Part shown: one piece after another, positions 1 to 6,380 of the stretch | Layout of the letters: the number at the start of each line of letters is the position of its first letter | How positions within the stretch are numbered: position 1 is the stretch's first letter | Translations under genes and position numbers: made by a program | Assembly (NCBI GenBank): GCA_015492875.1 | Contig: WGEI01000174.1 | Span: 1-8,141, forward strand | Reading direction: 5' to 3' | DNA from: Anaerolineae bacterium | Lineage (GTDB): Bacteria; Chloroflexota; Anaerolineae; Aggregatilineales; Phototrophicaceae | DNA length: 8,141 nucleotides | Notes under the pieces: generated by a model | Database searches by the model: none | Seen by the model: the letters and a program-made list of their open reading frames with translations, nothing else | What the model was told of the DNA's origin: nothing

Positions 1-975
1 GCAGAATACTTTGGCATACGTTCTGTTCAAATTAAAGATGATGGCTTAAACCCTACAGCCTCTCTCAAAGACCGCGCCAGCGCTATGGTGCTAGCCCGCG
101 CCCTGGAAATGGGTGTTACTACAGTGAGCACCGCCAGCACTGGGAATGCTGCTGCGGCCTTATCCGGCATTGGTGCATCTTTACCTGATATGCGCATCGT
201 GATTTTTGTCCCAGCGACCGCGCCAGAGGCAAAAATCGCCCAACTATTGGTCTATGGCGCTACGGTGTTGCTAGTAGAAGATACATACGATACCGCCTTT
301 GATTTGTGCTATGAAATTTGCATGAGCGAAGGTTGGTATTGCCGCAATACCGGCATTAATCCCTATACGACAGAAGGCAAGAAAACCGTTGCCTACGAAA
401 TTGCTGAACAGAACAATTGGGATGTTCCCGATGTGGTTGTTGTCAGCGTTGGCGATGGTAGCATTATCGGTGGTGTACATAAAGGATTTTGGGAACTGTA
501 TCAGCTAGGTTGGATACAGCGGATTCCGCGCCTAATTGGTGTACAGTCAGAAGGAAGCGCACCACTCGTCAATGCGTGGCAACAAGGTGTCGCACCGCAG
601 GATATGCAACCGGTTGAAGTGAATACTGTAGCCGATAGTATCGCCGCTGGTTTACCCAGAGACCGCGTTAAAGCAATGCGCGCAGTGCAAGAGACGGGGG
701 GCGCTTTCATAGCGGTGACCGATGAAGAAATTGTGCAGGCGATTCCACGTTTGGCGCAGTTAAGTGGCGTTTTTGCAGAGCCTGCCGCAGCCGCGTCTTT
801 CGCTGGCGCATATCGTGCTGTACAATCAAAGTTAATAAGCGCTGATGAACGTGTGACGTTACTCATCACTGGCAACGGCCTGAAAGATGTTAAACACGCC
901 CGCGAGGGTGTTGGCTCTGGGATACGTGTCCCACCTGACTTAGATAGTATTCGCCGTGAGTTGAAAAAGCTATAA
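1..975 (+). CDS. thrC: threonine synthase, 5' end missing
   Basis: Reading frame 1 is open from the first base to a TAA at 973-975, giving 324 visible residues; the true start lies upstream of the window. The product would convert O-phospho-L-homoserine to L-threonine in the cytoplasm, using PLP. Seen: the internal-aldimine lysine sits at visible residue 23 in NPTASLKDR, preceded by KDDG; a substrate-loop motif STGNAAAA follows; a glycine-rich phosphate-binding stretch, SVGDGSIIGG, lies mid-protein; and near the C-terminus there is the EPAAAAS segment and an LLITGNGLKD motif typical of threonine synthases. About 60-90 N-terminal residues, including any zinc-ribbon-like start, should lie outside the window. 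The next gene begins 6 bases after the stop. Related fold-type II enzymes such as threonine dehydratase or cysteate synthase are possible, but the KDDGLNPTASLKDRAS block and the C-terminal motif favour threonine synthase. Confidence 0.88.
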   Translation, partial: AEYFGIRSVQIKDDGLNPTASLKDRASAMVLARALEMGVTTVSTASTGNAAAALSGIGASLPDMRIVIFVPATAPEAKIAQLLVYGATVLLVEDTYDTAFDLCYEICMSEGWYCRNTGINPYTTEGKKTVAYEIAEQNNWDVPDVVVVSVGDGSIIGGVHKGFWELYQLGWIQRIPRLIGVQSEGSAPLVNAWQQGVAPQDMQPVEVNTVADSIAAGLPRDRVKAMRAVQETGGAFIAVTDEEIVQAIPRLAQLSGVFAEPAAAASFAGAYRAVQSKLISADERVTLLITGNGLKDVKHAREGVGSGIRVPPDLDSIRRELKKL

Positions 976-980
976 GAGGA
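974..980 (+). promoter_or_regulatory. close-set ribosome binding site for the GT2 gene
   Basis: AAGAGGA overlaps the thrC stop codon and ends one base before the ATG at 982, so the GAGG core is only two bases from the start. This is tighter than usual. No later in-frame ATG precedes the conserved FSVVAPIYNEE block, and no start codon fits between the stop and 982, so the start is kept. Initiation may depend on ribosomes finishing thrC. Confidence 0.45.
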
Positions 981-981
981 T

Positions 982-1992
982 ATGAGTAATCGACCCCGCT
1001 TTTCCGTTGTTGCCCCTATCTATAACGAAGAGGGCAATATACAACCTTTATACGAGCGCATCCGCGATGTGATGGATTCCACCGGCGAGTCGTGGGAGTT
1101 AATCGCTGTCAATGATGGTAGCCGTGATAATTCATTACCGCTTCTTTTGTCATTGGCGCAACAAGATAAACGGGTTAAAGTGATCAACTTTGCCCGCAAC
1201 TTCGGCCATCAAGTTGCCGTTACAGCGGGCATAGACTTCGCTCAAGGTGATGCCGTTGTTCTGATTGATGCCGATTTGCAAGACCCGCCCGAAGTCATTT
1301 TAGACCTCATTGCCAAATGGCGCGAAGGGTATGAAGTAGTCTATGCAGTTCGAGAGGAGCGGCAAGGCGAAACTTGGTTTAAGAAATTTACCGCTGGGGT
1401 GTTTTATCGCCTAATTTACCGCATCACCGATATTGATATTCCCTTAGATACGGGCGATTTCCGCCTCATGGATCGTAAGGTCGTGCAAGTTTTGCGGCAA
1501 ATGCGCGAACATAACCGCTTCATTCGAGGCATGACGAGCTGGGTCGGTTTTAGACAAACTGGCGTGCGTTATGTGCGCCATGCGCGCTATTGGGGAGAGA
1601 CCAAATATCCCCTCGGTAAAATGATTCGCTTTGCCCTTGATGCAATTACCGGGTTTTCCTACTTTCCGCTGCAAATCATTGGCCATGTAAGTTTGGTTAT
1701 GGCCTTCCTCGCTATTCTGGCGGGCATAGTGATTTCGCTATTGCGCTTAACACAAGGGCCGGAATTTTTTGGTGGACAAGCGACGACCATTGTGCTTTTG
1801 TTGCTCTTAAGCTCTTTTCAGTTATTCTTTTTGTACGTACTTGGGCAATATGTGGCGCGCATTTATGACGACGTACGCCATCGCCCATTGTACGTTGTCG
1901 CTTCTACAACCGGCTTTGATGAATCTGAATTGGCAATAGATTCGCCAACGCCGCCAATTGAGATGCAAAGTCAATCTGGCGAGATGTCGTAG
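982..1992 (+). CDS. GT2 family glycosyltransferase, DPM1/GtrB type, two membrane segments
   Basis: 336 residues. Predicted inverting GT-A glycosyltransferase that moves a sugar from a nucleotide sugar to a polyprenyl phosphate at the cytoplasmic face of the membrane. Seen: nucleotide-binding start SVVAPIYNEEGN (8-19), NDGSRD (44-49), metal-binding DAD at 96-98 within LIDADLQDPPE, GDFRLMDR (158-165), and the acceptor-side motif RYWGETKYP (202-210), close to the RxxGxSKYP of this family. Two strongly hydrophobic stretches, about 232-256 and 266-292, anchor the C-terminus, as in the GtrB/ArnC/YkcC-like group. A polar tail of about 30 residues rich in Ser, Pro and Glu follows. Length is typical. 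The sugar and final glycan cannot be read from sequence. It shares no pathway with thrC or F420; its place here is probably general operon packing. Confidence 0.9.
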   Translation: MSNRPRFSVVAPIYNEEGNIQPLYERIRDVMDSTGESWELIAVNDGSRDNSLPLLLSLAQQDKRVKVINFARNFGHQVAVTAGIDFAQGDAVVLIDADLQDPPEVILDLIAKWREGYEVVYAVREERQGETWFKKFTAGVFYRLIYRITDIDIPLDTGDFRLMDRKVVQVLRQMREHNRFIRGMTSWVGFRQTGVRYVRHARYWGETKYPLGKMIRFALDAITGFSYFPLQIIGHVSLVMAFLAILAGIVISLLRLTQGPEFFGGQATTIVLLLLLSSFQLFFLYVLGQYVARIYDDVRHRPLYVVASTTGFDESELAIDSPTPPIEMQSQSGEMS

Positions 1993-1996
1993 TGGG

Positions 1997-2003
1997 GGAG
2001 GTG
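1997..2003 (+). promoter_or_regulatory. strong Shine-Dalgarno for the 74-residue protein
   Basis: GGAGGTG, a near-perfect complement to the 16S rRNA tail, sits just after the GT2 stop and ends four bases before the ATG at 2008 (the GGAGG core ends six bases before it). It is the strongest ribosome binding site in the window and is good evidence that the short reading frame behind it is a real gene. Confidence 0.75.
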
Positions 2004-2007
2004 TTTT

Positions 2008-2232
2008 ATGGAAGATGATACCCGTTCGCAAGTGGAACGTTATCGCCTTTTGGTGTTGCGCTACGAAGCGCTTGACCAAGAGATTGACGATTTAATCATG
2101 TCTTATGGTGGTGTTGCGGAAAAAATGCCACCAGAAGCGTTGGAAAAATACCGTCAGTTAGCCCGCGAGCGCAGTGATGTGCAAAACGAGCTGCGCCGCC
2201 TAGAGCAAAAACTGATGGATGAAGATGATTAA
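2008..2232 (+). CDS. small charged helical (coiled-coil-like) protein, unknown function
   Basis: 74 residues, ATG to TAA, preceded by a very good ribosome binding site. The sequence is mostly charged and helix-forming: an N-terminal helix about 5-30 (RSQVERYRLLVLRYEALDQE), a short break with a GG pair at 54-55 of the DNA-coded SYGGVAEKMPPE segment (about residues 32-43), and a second helix about 43-70 ending in an acidic tail MDEDD. This looks like a two-helix hairpin able to form a coiled coil. There is no signal peptide, membrane segment, cysteine pair or recognisable catalytic motif. I do not recognise a named family. It lies 15 bases after the glycosyltransferase and 29 before the PLP enzyme, so it is co-transcribed with both. 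A structural or partner-binding role is conceivable but nothing here shows one. Confidence 0.75.
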   Translation: MEDDTRSQVERYRLLVLRYEALDQEIDDLIMSYGGVAEKMPPEALEKYRQLARERSDVQNELRRLEQKLMDEDD

Positions 2233-2249
2233 TAATTTGCCAAAACATT

Positions 2250-2253
2250 GGAG
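2250..2253 (+). promoter_or_regulatory. GGAG site setting the GTG start of the PLP enzyme
   Basis: GGAG lies eight bases upstream of GTG 2262, a normal spacing, and supports the GTG rather than an internal ATG as start. An ATG at 2254 is out of frame. The 29-base gap (2233-2261) is otherwise AT-leaning and shows no inverted repeat. Confidence 0.55.
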
Positions 2254-2261
2254 ATGTTATT

Positions 2262-3659
2262 GTGATTACTGGCCCAACGTTCGAAGAGATGCTCCATCCT
2301 GACCGTATCCCTGCGGAGATTCGCCAACGCGCCCTAAAAGCGCGCGAAGAAGACCCGCTCCATCCGGTCAACTTGTTCAATATCACCTGGCGCAACGCCA
2401 ACAATCAAATTTACCACGTGGTCTTGCCCCCAGAGCTTACGGGGGTAGATGCGCCCATTGTGGTGATTTATGCCCACGAGTTCCCTTCAGGTAGTCATAA
2501 AGTAGGGGCGGCCTATTCCGTGCTCATCGAGAAACAACTTTTTGGCGAAGTTGACCCCAATGTCCATACGCTTGTATGGCCTTCCACCGGCAACTACGGC
2601 ATTGGTGGCGCTTATATTGGCTGTCGCATGGGGTATAAGGGGGTCGTCGTTCTCCCTGAAGATATGAGCCAAGAGCGCTTTGACCGCATTCAAAGCTACG
2701 GCGCTGAGGTTATTCGCACCCCCGGTTCAGAAAGCAACGTCAAAGAAATTTATGATGAAACCAAGCGCCTGCGCGCCAGCGACCCCAACATTCGCATCCT
2801 CAACCAGTTTGAAGTGATGGGGAACTACCGCTTCCACTATCACGTAACCGGTAATACCGTTGCCGAACTCGCCGCCGATTTACAACAGCAAGGCATTGGT
2901 GTAGGGCGTATATCCGCCTTTGTCTCCGCTATGGGCAGTGCAGGTACAATTGCCGCTGGCGACCGCCTCAAACAAATCTGGCCAGAGCATAAAATTGTCG
3001 GTCTAGAACCTGTGCAATGCCCAACCCTTTTCAATAATGGTTATGGCGCTCACGAAATTCAAGGTATTGGCGATAAACACGTCACCTGGATTCATAATGT
3101 CCTCAATATGGATGCGCTCATGTGCATTGACCACATGGACGCTCTTTTCGGCCTACAAGTCTTTGCCGAACCGCAATCACGCGAAGCACTAGCCAAACAC
3201 TACGGTGTCGATGAAGCCCTGCTGGCACAGTTTGGAGAAATTTTCGGCATTAGCTCAATCTGTAACATTATAGGTGCGATTAAAACCGCGAAATTCTTCC
3301 GTTTTGGCCCCGATGATGTTGTCGTTACTGTCGCCACAGATGGCATGGACCGTTATCATTCGGTGATGGACCGTATGAAGCGCGATTATGGCGAACTCGA
3401 TGCGCCGTCAGCTGTCGGCCATGTGGAACGCATCTTCCATGGCGCAGGAACAGATTGGGCATTACTAGGTACGCCAGATGTGCGTGAACGCTGGCATAAT
3501 CTCAAGTATTACACATGGGTTGAACAACAGGGCAAAACTGTAGAAGAACTAGACGCCCAACGAGACCCGCAATGGTGGCTAGAACACCAACAACGGATTG
3601 CCGACATTGATGCTCGTTTAGCTGAGTTGCGGTCAGAGCAGGGCGTCATGTTGGAGTAG
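2262..3659 (+). CDS. fold-type II PLP-dependent enzyme, cysteine synthase/TrpB-like, substrate unknown
   Basis: 465 residues from a GTG start. Predicted cytoplasmic PLP enzyme of the tryptophan synthase beta superfamily. Seen: Schiff-base lysine K80 in FPSGSHKVGAAY, where the His before the Lys recalls TrpB (HK) rather than the KDR/KxR of threonine synthase; an Asn-containing cofactor/substrate loop PSTGNYGIGGA (107-117), like the TSGNTGIG of cysteine synthases; and a glycine-rich phosphate-binding loop SAMGSAGTIAAG (212-223) followed by KIVGLEP, again cysteine synthase-like. The catalytic core ends near 355 (VATDGMD). About 110 further residues, rich in Trp, Tyr and charge, form a C-terminal extension absent from plain cysteine synthases. 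This mixture means the reaction (beta-replacement, beta-elimination or other) cannot be assigned. The next gene starts three bases after its stop. It is the second type II PLP enzyme in the run, but not a close copy of thrC. Confidence 0.85.
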   Translation: MITGPTFEEMLHPDRIPAEIRQRALKAREEDPLHPVNLFNITWRNANNQIYHVVLPPELTGVDAPIVVIYAHEFPSGSHKVGAAYSVLIEKQLFGEVDPNVHTLVWPSTGNYGIGGAYIGCRMGYKGVVVLPEDMSQERFDRIQSYGAEVIRTPGSESNVKEIYDETKRLRASDPNIRILNQFEVMGNYRFHYHVTGNTVAELAADLQQQGIGVGRISAFVSAMGSAGTIAAGDRLKQIWPEHKIVGLEPVQCPTLFNNGYGAHEIQGIGDKHVTWIHNVLNMDALMCIDHMDALFGLQVFAEPQSREALAKHYGVDEALLAQFGEIFGISSICNIIGAIKTAKFFRFGPDDVVVTVATDGMDRYHSVMDRMKRDYGELDAPSAVGHVERIFHGAGTDWALLGTPDVRERWHNLKYYTWVEQQGKTVEELDAQRDPQWWLEHQQRIADIDARLAELRSEQGVMLE

Positions 3660-3662
3660 AGA

Positions 3663-4331
3663 ATGCTGCCGGAAGACCGCGTTTTAGTCGGTGTGATTAA
3701 TCGAAAACGCGACCTGAAAATCGCACTTGAACAGTGTTGGTATCGTATCCCTCAGGATAAGATGCCACAAGGCGTGTTTGCCGAATATATCGCGTTCTTC
3801 CTCAGCCGCGCTTTCAAAGAGCGCAACGGCGCTATACATTACTACGCTCCTCGCACGGGGGTAGAACTGGCTTATCGGCGCGATTTGTTGCCGGAAGAAG
3901 CTGGCCATCCCCGTGCGGATAAGGTCTACTACAAAGTTCAACTAGATGAAGTGCGCCTTAAACAGCCACCTATACGCAATACAACACGCCGCTCAATTTC
4001 GTTCATTTATACCACATGGGATCGCTTCCTCGCGGCAAAGACTATCGCTGATTTATATAGCAATGCCGATTATTTCGTAGACCGCCTATATCACGCCCTG
4101 CGGCAAAATGGCGTCAAATCCCAGCGCTTTTGGCAAGCCGAAAAGCAAGTTGGTGGCGCACAGCTACGTATCTTATGCCAAAAAGGTGTTCTGCAAGCGA
4201 CAACAGAACCATTAGACGGCGCTTTATATTTGGGGGAAGATGAACCTGATAAAATGCTGGAGCGATTACGCTTGGAAATCGCGCGTCATGGTGGGGCTGT
4301 TATGGGCAACATCCCTTTGGAAGGATATTAA
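3663..4331 (+). CDS. uncharacterised 'WYRIP' protein with possible degenerate nuclease-like C-terminus
   Basis: 222 residues; ATG 3663 has GGAG at 3653-3656, inside the end of the previous gene, six bases away. Seen: an N-terminal block VLVGVINRKRDLKIA then WYRIP (26-30); aromatic-rich FAEYIAFFLSRAF (39-51); LLPEEAGHPRADKVYYKV (75-92); and ISFIYTTWDRF (112-122). From memory, this order resembles a family found in Chloroflexota and cyanobacteria whose members often continue into a DUF559/Vsr-like endonuclease domain. Here the part from about 125 (TIADLYSNADYFVDRLYHALRQ...) follows that layout, but the expected acidic catalytic positions seem replaced (GAQLRIL where xxLDFxI is expected; QATTEP where an E-x-E/D-type strand is expected). 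If so, it is a non-catalytic remnant. No signal peptide or membrane segment. Two bases separate it from the aminohydrolase gene. Function unknown; the nuclease link is a recollection, not a search result. Confidence 0.8.
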   Translation: MLPEDRVLVGVINRKRDLKIALEQCWYRIPQDKMPQGVFAEYIAFFLSRAFKERNGAIHYYAPRTGVELAYRRDLLPEEAGHPRADKVYYKVQLDEVRLKQPPIRNTTRRSISFIYTTWDRFLAAKTIADLYSNADYFVDRLYHALRQNGVKSQRFWQAEKQVGGAQLRILCQKGVLQATTEPLDGALYLGEDEPDKMLERLRLEIARHGGAVMGNIPLEGY

Positions 4332-4333
4332 AC

Positions 4334-5680
4334 ATGTTAGTTACTAACGCTACAGTCATAACATGGGGTGAACAAAATAGCGTTCTTTCTAATCATGCCA
4401 TCTATATTGAAAACGACGTTATTCAAGACATCGGCCTAACCTCAGAACTCGAAGCTCGTTATCCTAATGCGAAACGGCTAGATGCACATGGCCAATATGT
4501 CATGCCCGCAAACATCTGCGCTCATACCCATTTCTATGGCGCGTTCGCTCGTGGTATGGCCATTCCTGGCCCACCGCCACCTGATTTCCCCGCTATTTTG
4601 CGCCAACTATGGTGGCCATTAGATAAAGCCCTCGACCGTGACAGTGTGCGCTTGAGTGTGTTGGTGGCGCTTGTTGATGCTGTTAAGCATGGTACAACTA
4701 CGCTTATTGACCACCATGCTAGCCCCAACTTCATTGATGGCAGCCTTGATGTCATTGCTGAAGCGGTGGAACAGGCTGGCTTGCGTACGGTTCTATGCTA
4801 CGAAGTAACCGACCGTGATGGTGTGGAAAAGGCACAAGCTGGTATTGCCGAAAATGTGCGCTTTATAGAGGCAACACGCCAACATCCGATGTTAGCTGGC
4901 ACATTTGGCCTCCATGCCAGTTTAACCTTGAGCGATGAAACATTGCGCGCATGTGCCGACGCTTTACCCCCTGGCGCGGGTTTCCATATTCATGTTGCCG
5001 AACATGAAGCCGATGAAGAGGATAGCTTGCGTCGAAGTGGCAAACGTGTTGTTCAACGCCTCCACGACTTCGGCATTTTAGGCGATAAAACGATTGCCGC
5101 TCATTGTGTGCATATTGACGAAGAAGAGCGGCGGCTATTACAAGAAACAGGCACATGGATAACACATCAGCCTCGCTCCAATATGAATAATGGGGTAGGG
5201 GCGGCAGATATTGACCACATGCTATCTCAAGGTATACCCGTGTGTTTGGGCAACGATGGCATGGGGAATAACATGTTTGCCGAATGGAAAGCCGCTTACC
5301 TACTACACAAAGTCGCCTACCGTGACCCGCGCCGTGCTAATGGTGCTGATATTGTTCGCATGGCCACCCAGCATAATGCCCGTTTGCTGCAACAATTTTT
5401 CCCCAATCAAAAGTTGGGTGAAATCGCCATCGGCGCACAGGCAGACATGATCTTTGTCGATTATACTCCTTATACCCCACTAACAGAGGGCAATGCCCCG
5501 TGGCATGTCATTTTTGGCTTTGAAGCGTCAATGATTACCACGACTATCGCGGCTGGTCGTGTCCTAATGAAAGATCGCCAGCTGCTAACTTTGGACGAAA
5601 AAGCTATTGCGACGGAAGCGATGGCAATAGCCCCCGCTGTCTGGAAACGCTATACTGAGTTTGCGCAACGTGCTTTGTAA
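4334..5680 (+). CDS. ssnA: SsnA-like metal-dependent aminohydrolase (amidohydrolase superfamily)
   Basis: 448 residues; ATG 4334 has AAGGA at 4321-4325, eight bases away. Predicted cytoplasmic hydrolase that removes an amino group from a purine-like or other heterocyclic substrate, with one bound metal. Seen: N-terminal beta-sandwich strands (1-58), metal-binding HTH (H64, H66), H220 and E223 in HIHVAE, H257 in AAHCVH, and D308 in CLGNDGM; then the closing NARLL...LGEIAIGAQADMIFVD segment typical of the chlorohydrolase/guanine deaminase branch. The stretch LWWPLDKAL, DAVKHGTT, DHHASPNFIDGSLD and CYEVTDRDG matches what I recall of SsnA, the aminohydrolase of the enterobacterial ygfK/xdhD purine-selenium cluster. 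None of those partner genes is present here. Oddities: LGNDG where LGTDG is usual, and PANICAHTH instead of PGxxxxHTH. All metal ligands are intact, so it should be active. The family's true substrate is not firmly settled. Confidence 0.85.
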   Translation: MLVTNATVITWGEQNSVLSNHAIYIENDVIQDIGLTSELEARYPNAKRLDAHGQYVMPANICAHTHFYGAFARGMAIPGPPPPDFPAILRQLWWPLDKALDRDSVRLSVLVALVDAVKHGTTTLIDHHASPNFIDGSLDVIAEAVEQAGLRTVLCYEVTDRDGVEKAQAGIAENVRFIEATRQHPMLAGTFGLHASLTLSDETLRACADALPPGAGFHIHVAEHEADEEDSLRRSGKRVVQRLHDFGILGDKTIAAHCVHIDEEERRLLQETGTWITHQPRSNMNNGVGAADIDHMLSQGIPVCLGNDGMGNNMFAEWKAAYLLHKVAYRDPRRANGADIVRMATQHNARLLQQFFPNQKLGEIAIGAQADMIFVDYTPYTPLTEGNAPWHVIFGFEASMITTTIAAGRVLMKDRQLLTLDEKAIATEAMAIAPAVWKRYTEFAQRAL

Positions 5681-5683
5681 AAC

Positions 5684-5692
5684 AAAGGTGAG
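5684..5692 (+). promoter_or_regulatory. ribosome binding site fixing the npdG start
   Basis: AAAGGTGAG ends eight bases before ATG 5701. A second in-frame ATG at 5728 sits directly before the conserved SVAVLGGTG strand and would give a family-typical N-terminus, but has no such site in front. The upstream ATG is therefore preferred, giving ten residues of extra N-terminus. Confidence 0.6.
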
Positions 5693-5700
5693 AATATTTT

Positions 5701-6378
5701 ATGACTGAACATAATGCATCAACGCTGATGAGTGTTGCTGTACTCGGCGGTACTGGTAAAGAAGGTTCTGGCTTGGCCATGCGCTGGGCGCTGAACGGCT
5801 ATCGCGTTATCATCGGCTCTCGCTCTGAAGAGAAGGCTGTCACCCGCGCTGCCGAACTCAACGAAGTGCTCGGCGGCGACTATTTAATTGGGATGGCCAA
5901 TGCTGATGCCGCCCGCGAGGCCGCAATTGTTGTGTTGAGCGTGCCCTACAGCGCCCATAAAGCGACATTAGACGGCGTAAAAGACTATCTTTCTGGCAAG
6001 GTGCTGGTTGATTTAACAGTTCCGCTAAACCCGCCACATGTCGATACAGTCTTTATCCCCGAAGGGAAATCTGCGGCATTAGAGGCGCAGGCCTATTTAG
6101 GTGATGAGGTTCGCGTTGTCGCTGCCTTCCAAAATGTGAGCGCCGCTAAATTAAAAGACCCGCAAGCCATTGTCGCGTGTGATGTTTTAGTGTGTGGCGA
6201 TGATGCCGAAGCTAAAGCCGATGTTATCCGCCTAGTCGAGGCCGCTGGTATGCGTGGCATTGATGCTGGGGCTTTGGCCAATGCGGTTGCGGTAGAGGCT
6301 TTAACGCCCGTGCTCATTTACATCAACAAGACTTATAAGGTTAAGGGTGCTGGCATACACATCACAGGTATTGAATAG
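5701..6378 (+). CDS. npdG: F420H2:NADP oxidoreductase (F420-dependent NADP reductase)
   Basis: 225 residues. Catalyses reversible hydride transfer between reduced coenzyme F420 and NADP in the cytoplasm, linking the F420 pool to NADPH. Seen: Rossmann start VAVLGGTGKEGSGLA (12-26); SRSEEKA (40-46), the Ser/Arg pocket that reads the NADP 2'-phosphate; VLSVPYSAH (78-86); VDLTVPLNPP (103-112); AAFQNVSAAKL (131-141), the position of the F420-facing AFxxxxA segment; VCGDD (164-168); DAGALANAVAVEALTPVLI (188-206) and a final GAGIHITG, all in the archaeal Fno/NpdG order. Length matches the family (about 215-230). It follows the aminohydrolase by 20 bases and precedes cofE by two, beginning the F420 block. 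Other small NADP reductases of the same superfamily (for example STEAP-like) are less likely given three F420 genes directly downstream. Confidence 0.88.
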   Translation: MTEHNASTLMSVAVLGGTGKEGSGLAMRWALNGYRVIIGSRSEEKAVTRAAELNEVLGGDYLIGMANADAAREAAIVVLSVPYSAHKATLDGVKDYLSGKVLVDLTVPLNPPHVDTVFIPEGKSAALEAQAYLGDEVRVVAAFQNVSAAKLKDPQAIVACDVLVCGDDAEAKADVIRLVEAAGMRGIDAGALANAVAVEALTPVLIYINKTYKVKGAGIHITGIE

Positions 6379-6380
6379 CT

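Noticed and set aside
501..875. 124-codon open frame on the minus strand inside thrC
   Set aside because: It lies wholly within a well-supported thrC, its translation is low in complexity (Ala/Ser/Thr/Cys-rich) with no recognisable motif, and all neighbours run on the plus strand.
2233..2261. Possible promoter or terminator in the longest gap
   Set aside because: A TAATAAT-like string is present by chance in AT-leaning sequence, but there is no matching -35 box, and no inverted repeat or T-run for a terminator.
2096..2404. 102-codon minus-strand frame spanning the gap between the small protein and the PLP enzyme
   Set aside because: It overlaps two plus-strand genes that each have good ribosome binding sites, and its translation shows no family features.
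3663..4331. Mobile-element or restriction-system origin for the WYRIP gene
   Set aside because: No methyltransferase, transposase, inverted repeats or target duplications flank it, and its base composition and tight spacing match its metabolic neighbours.
4863..5165. 100-codon minus-strand frame inside the aminohydrolase gene
   Set aside because: It is opposite the conserved metal-binding region of ssnA; the translation is what the antisense of His/Glu-rich codons would give and has no motif.
5211..5450. 79-codon plus-strand frame inside ssnA
   Set aside because: It is a +1-type shadow of the conserved LGNDG to LGEIAIG part of ssnA, with no ribosome binding site and no motif.
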